A stretch of 64,000 nucleotides of DNA from Staphylotrichum longicolle (lineage: Eukaryota > Ascomycota > Sordariomycetes > Sordariales > Chaetomiaceae): NCBI GenBank assembly GCA_019096155.1, contig JAHCVI010000001.1, forward strand, positions 11,966,001 to 12,030,000, read 5' to 3'. Below the pieces are notes generated by a model. It made no database searches. It was not told the origin of the DNA and saw nothing but the letters and a program-made list of their open reading frames with translations. Below, in pieces: positions 60,733 through 64,000 of the stretch; positions within the stretch are counted from its first letter, which is position 1; each line of letters begins with the position of its first letter. The position numbers and the translations under genes are program-made.

Positions 60733-61728
60733 ATGCTGCCTCCACGGTTCTCTCTTCAACTCACTTGGCTGTTGAAGCAGTACCTGCTGCTCTCCTTCTT
60801 CGTCGTCGGTGCCGCATGCGACGCGCCCCAGAACCTCCGCGATCTTTACGATGCGATCCGGGCCAAGAGGCAGTGCTCCAATGAGCTCGCCACCGGTTTC
60901 TACAGCAAGTCTAGTGGTTCAAACAGTATGTTGCCTAACCCAACATCCACCCCGCCTTTCGTTGATGGATTGTCCTAACCTTCGATCCACCCATTAGCCT
61001 TCTCCTACTGCGGCGACCGTCTTCAGTCCTCCGGCATCATCTACCTCCAAGGCCGCAACGGTGCCCTCGCCAACATGGACGTGGACTGCGACGGCGTAGG
61101 CGGCGTGGCCGAGGACGGGCGCTGCCGGTACGAACTCAGCCCCGACACGCAAAACGTCACGTCTTTCCGAGACGCCGTCGTGGGCTACGGTAAAGGATTG
61201 AAAGACCTCAACCCCTATGTCCACCCGTATGTGGTGTTTGGCAACGACAAGGGCACGCGGCATAGAGCTGGCTGGCACCCGTTTGATCCGACAGAAAAAG
61301 GCATGAAGCCGCTCAGCGTCATGGCGGTGGTGTGCTCGGGGTATCAGGTCGTGTATGGAATTTGGGGAGACACAAACGGCGATGACGGCGCTAAGCCCAT
61401 GATTGGGGAGGCGTCGCTCGCTCTGGCGACGGCGTGTGGTGGGAAGGGAATGAATGGGGACAGTGGGATCGACGAGGACTCGATTCTGTTTGCGGGCTTC
61501 ACTGGCGACGAGGCGGTTCCGGGCGCCAATGGGGCGAATTGGACTGCTACGGATTTTGACTCGTTCGAGAAGAGCATTGAGGGTCTGGGCACTCAGCTCG
61601 TTGGGCGCATTCAGGCGGACAAGACGGACAAGGCGGGCGCGTCGGGATCGGGCCGTATTGAGCCAGAATGGGTCCACGTCGCTGGAGCAGCAGCGTTTGT
61701 CCTGGTTTTGGGCATCACCTTACTTTAG
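60733..61728 (+). CDS. GH75 fungal chitosanase with C-terminal membrane/GPI signal
   Basis: Endo-chitosanase hydrolysing beta-1,4-glucosamine bonds of chitosan; 307 residues. The start at 60733 gives MLPPRFSLQLTWLLKQ, followed by the secretion signal (LLLSFFVVGAACDAP). An intron at 60926-60997 joins GSN to TFSYCGDRLQSSG. GH75 signatures are GIIYLQGRNGALANMDVDCDG, GDTNGDDGAKPMIGEAS with the catalytic Asp and Glu nine residues apart, and YVVFGNDKG. Also seen are MAVVCSGYQVVYGIWGDT and FAGFTGDEAVPGANGA. The protein ends with a hydrophobic segment (WVHVAGAAAFVLVLGITLL) with no charged tail after it, consistent with a GPI-anchor signal. Most GH75 enzymes are freely secreted, so surface retention would be a variation. 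Confidence 0.92.
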
Positions 61729-62714
61729 GCCTGATAGAAACGATGTAAAACTGCGGGTCGACCAAGTACTGCTTCGCTTCGCTTTGATGTGATGTTTGTT
61801 ATGTACCTTGTTCTGCTTCTCTTCTTAAGCTCATTTCAGTAAATCGTTTTCTTTTGGTGGAGTGGAATGTGGCATGCTTCGCGGCAGAAATTCCGACAGG
61901 CTGTTGGTTGTAAGCGACAGCTGGCAGCCAGTTGTGAGCCCGGCAGAACCCACCACCCCACCGAATCTCCAGCACAGCAGAAATTTTCCTGCAATCTTCT
62001 CGCAGTCCAAAAGTCAACACATGCAACGCAGACTGTCGAAGTTCAGGTTGCGCGCCACCATTGTTGGCATTGTTATCTCTTCAGTCCCGTGCTGAATCAC
62101 CGGAACTGATTGTATTCTGGCGTTTTCCGAGCAGCATAGGATGCGGAAAAGGTAGGGACTTTCGAACAGGGGCGTACTTCTGTTTTCACACGCAGCAACC
62201 TTCCCCAGTCACTCTCGGGCCGGCAACGGACCTCCTGGTGAGCTCCTCTTCGGAGGGCCTTCTCTTCTTGACACGTCTTGTGTTGGGTCTTCGAAGGGGC
62301 TGGTGGTGGGCAGGAGGAGACCTCTTCTGGTTTCCTCTTGAAATGGCTGCCAGAACAAACCTCAATCTGGGCCATCATAGTCCGCGTCTTCTGGCTGCGT
62401 TTACGCGGGTTTACAGAGGCGAGGCTCCAAGCTTCCCGACATGCTCTTTTGTATTTGTAGTTGATATTTCCACTCTTGAGGTTTGCCTCGAATGCGGTTT
62501 GGAACGGGATACCGATTGCGGGTCGTGCCGGTCCGCGTGCCTCACTGGGCACGCTGGGCTGCAAGGACAGTTACGTCATCGTAAACCTGCATGGCCCAGA
62601 CTCAGCCAGACCATGATCTGACGTGAACCCGTTCATCTGGAGCGATCAACCGTTGAGCTGCCATTCCGCGGTAACACCGGCGCACTGCGTAACCACCCAC
62701 CAAACAAACCAACC
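61729..62714. other. Intergenic region upstream of malic enzyme
   Basis: About 990 bp. Minus frame 62097-62564 (155 codons) and plus frame 62061-62621 overlap and have no family sequence. The last 80 bp (ACCACCCACCAAACAAACCAACC) look like a typical fungal 5' leader. Confidence 0.5.
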
Positions 62715-64000
62715 ATGTCTCCCCAAGCCCAAGACAAGCCCGCCAAGTTCGGGCACCTGCCCCTGAGCACCAGCGGCCCGCTAGAATGCGCCCTCAAGGG
62801 CACCGTCCTGCTGAACCACCCCTACTTCAACAAGGGCTCGGCCTTCACCAGGGAAGAGCGCCGTGACTTTGAACTGTCAGGTCTGCTGCCCCCGAGCATC
62901 CAGACGCTGGATCAGCAGGTCCAGCGGGCATATGAACAGTACTCGGAGCGGCCGGATGATCTCGCCAAGAACACGTTCCTGACATCCATGAAGGAGCAGA
63001 ATGAGGTGCTCTACTTCAAGGTGAGACAGGTTACACGCGGATAATTGAGAACATCTACGCGCTGTGCAGGGGAGATGTTGACAATTATGTCATAGCTGCT
63101 GCTTGACCATCTGGAAGAGATGTTCAGCGTCGTGTATACACCGACAGAAGGGGAGGCCATCCAGAATTACTCGCGGCTGTTCCGGAGACCGCAGGGGGTG
63201 TTCTTGAACGTCCACGACGTAGACCGGGTGTATGAGGATCTTTCCAAGTGGGGGACACCCGAGGACATTGACTACATTGTGGTCACTGGTATGCAGGCTC
63301 CGGATCGGCCTGTAGATATTGAAGCTCACGCAGTACAGACGGCGAAGAGATTCTCGGCATCGGCGACCAGGGGTGCGGCGGCATCCTCATCTCCATCGCC
63401 AAGCTTGTCCTCATGACGATATGCGCCGGGATACACCCCAACCGGGTGCTACCCGTGGTTCTGGACTGCGGCACCGACAACGAGGAACTGCGGAATGACT
63501 CGCTGTACTTGGGTCTCAAAGAGAAACGAGTAAGGGGCGAGAAGTACGACAAGTTGGTGGAAACGTTCGTCAGATCCGCGCGGGAGCTGTACCCCAAAGC
63601 CTACATACACTTTGAGGACTTTGGATTTTGGAATGGTAGGTGACGGAGGCCGTGTAACCTCATTGAAGGGCAAGGCTGACGGAAACAGCACGACGGCTCC
63701 TGGACAGGTGGCGACCAGAGATTCCCTGCTTCAATGATGACGTCCAGGGGACCGGGTGTGTCACTCTGGCGGCCATTCTCGCCGGGATGCACGTCACGAA
63801 GCAGAAGTTGGGTGATCTTCGCATGGTCATCTTTGGCGGAGGGACAGCCGGTGTCGGCATTGCAGACCAGGTTCGGGATGCCATCGCGACGGAGCGGGGC
63901 ATTAGCAAGGAGGAGGCCGCGAAGCAAATATGGTACGTGAGACCACGCCAACGACGTCGCTCCCACTTAGCTAAACACAAATCAGGCTCATCGACAAGCC
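62715..64000 (+). CDS. NAD(P)-dependent malic enzyme, 5' part
   Basis: Oxidative decarboxylation of malate to pyruvate, supplying NADPH or mitochondrial pyruvate. The start at 62715 gives MSPQAQDKPAKFGHLPL and the family N-terminus (ALKGTVLLNHPYFNKGSAF). Introns are at 63021-63095, 63289-63338, 63636-63688 and 63933-63985. Conserved blocks are VVYTPTEGEAIQNYS (substrate Tyr), DGEEILGIGDQGCGGI with IAKLVLMTICAGIHPN, FEDFG, and PCFNDDVQGTG (metal-binding Asp). The NAD(P) loop is VIFGGGTAGVGIADQV. There is no clear mitochondrial presequence, so a cytosolic form is likely. The sequence around FEDFGFWNARRLL departs slightly from the usual family wording at the exon 3/4 junction. The rest lies beyond the window. 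Confidence 0.94.

Noticed and set aside
1..64000. Transposons, RIP-affected islands, CRISPR arrays, rRNA genes
   Set aside because: No transposase or reverse transcriptase fragments, no long AT-rich TpA-dense blocks, no spaced direct-repeat arrays and no rRNA-like sequence were seen.

Overview
The window is nuclear DNA of a filamentous ascomycete (Pezizomycotina, most likely Sordariomycetes). The evidence is GT-AG introns of about 45-90 nt with GCTAAC-like branch points, GC-rich third positions in coding exons, and fungus-restricted families: C2H2 plus Zn2Cys6 regulator, PTH11-like 7TM protein, RTA1, CFEM, GH75 chitosanase and BAS2-like secreted protein. I saw no rRNA, tRNA, CRISPR array or intact transposon. 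I recognise or propose 28 protein-coding loci; both window edges cut genes (alcohol dehydrogenase on the left, malic enzyme on the right).

Layout. 0-13 kb, all minus strand: Zn-alcohol dehydrogenase (partial), cytochrome P450, zinc-finger regulator, F-box/LRR-like protein, a two-copy F-box-like protein, and a frame-broken secreted muconate-cyclase-like propeller gene. 13-26 kb, alternating strands: bZIP regulator, GH43 hemicellulase broken by one stop codon, 7TM receptor-like protein, membrane-anchored multicopper oxidase, secreted acid phosphatase and Golgi mannosyltransferase. 26-36 kb, gene-poor: a 48-codon Cys-rich mini-ORF, an RTA1 transporter-like protein and a GH11 xylanase, with several kb of apparently empty DNA. 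36-52 kb: BTB protein, single-pass membrane protein, aldo-keto reductase, glycine-rich-domain protein, miniature hydrophobin-like secreted protein, a basic-tailed unknown, a frame-broken unknown and a 0.8-0.9 kDa-scale (about 790-900 residue) acidic repeat protein. 53-64 kb: an orphan helical protein, then a run of secreted or surface proteins (tandem BAS2-like, CFEM-like, chitosanase) and malic enzyme.

How they fit together. There is no obvious biosynthetic cluster, although the P450 and the adjacent pathway-type regulator are plausible partners. Surface and secretion functions are prominent (GH43, GH11, GH75, phosphatase, multicopper oxidase, CFEM, hydrophobin-like, BAS2-like), which fits a plant-associated or plant-litter fungus. 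The GH11 and GH43 upstream regions carry XlnR/Xyr1-type GGCTAA motifs, and the phosphatase/oxidase intergenic region carries two CACGTG sites.

Caution. At least five loci need single-base frame changes or carry one internal stop while otherwise encoding conserved family sequence. This may be real gene decay or an incompletely polished assembly; the raw reads would decide. All motif and family calls are by eye, and no database search was run.
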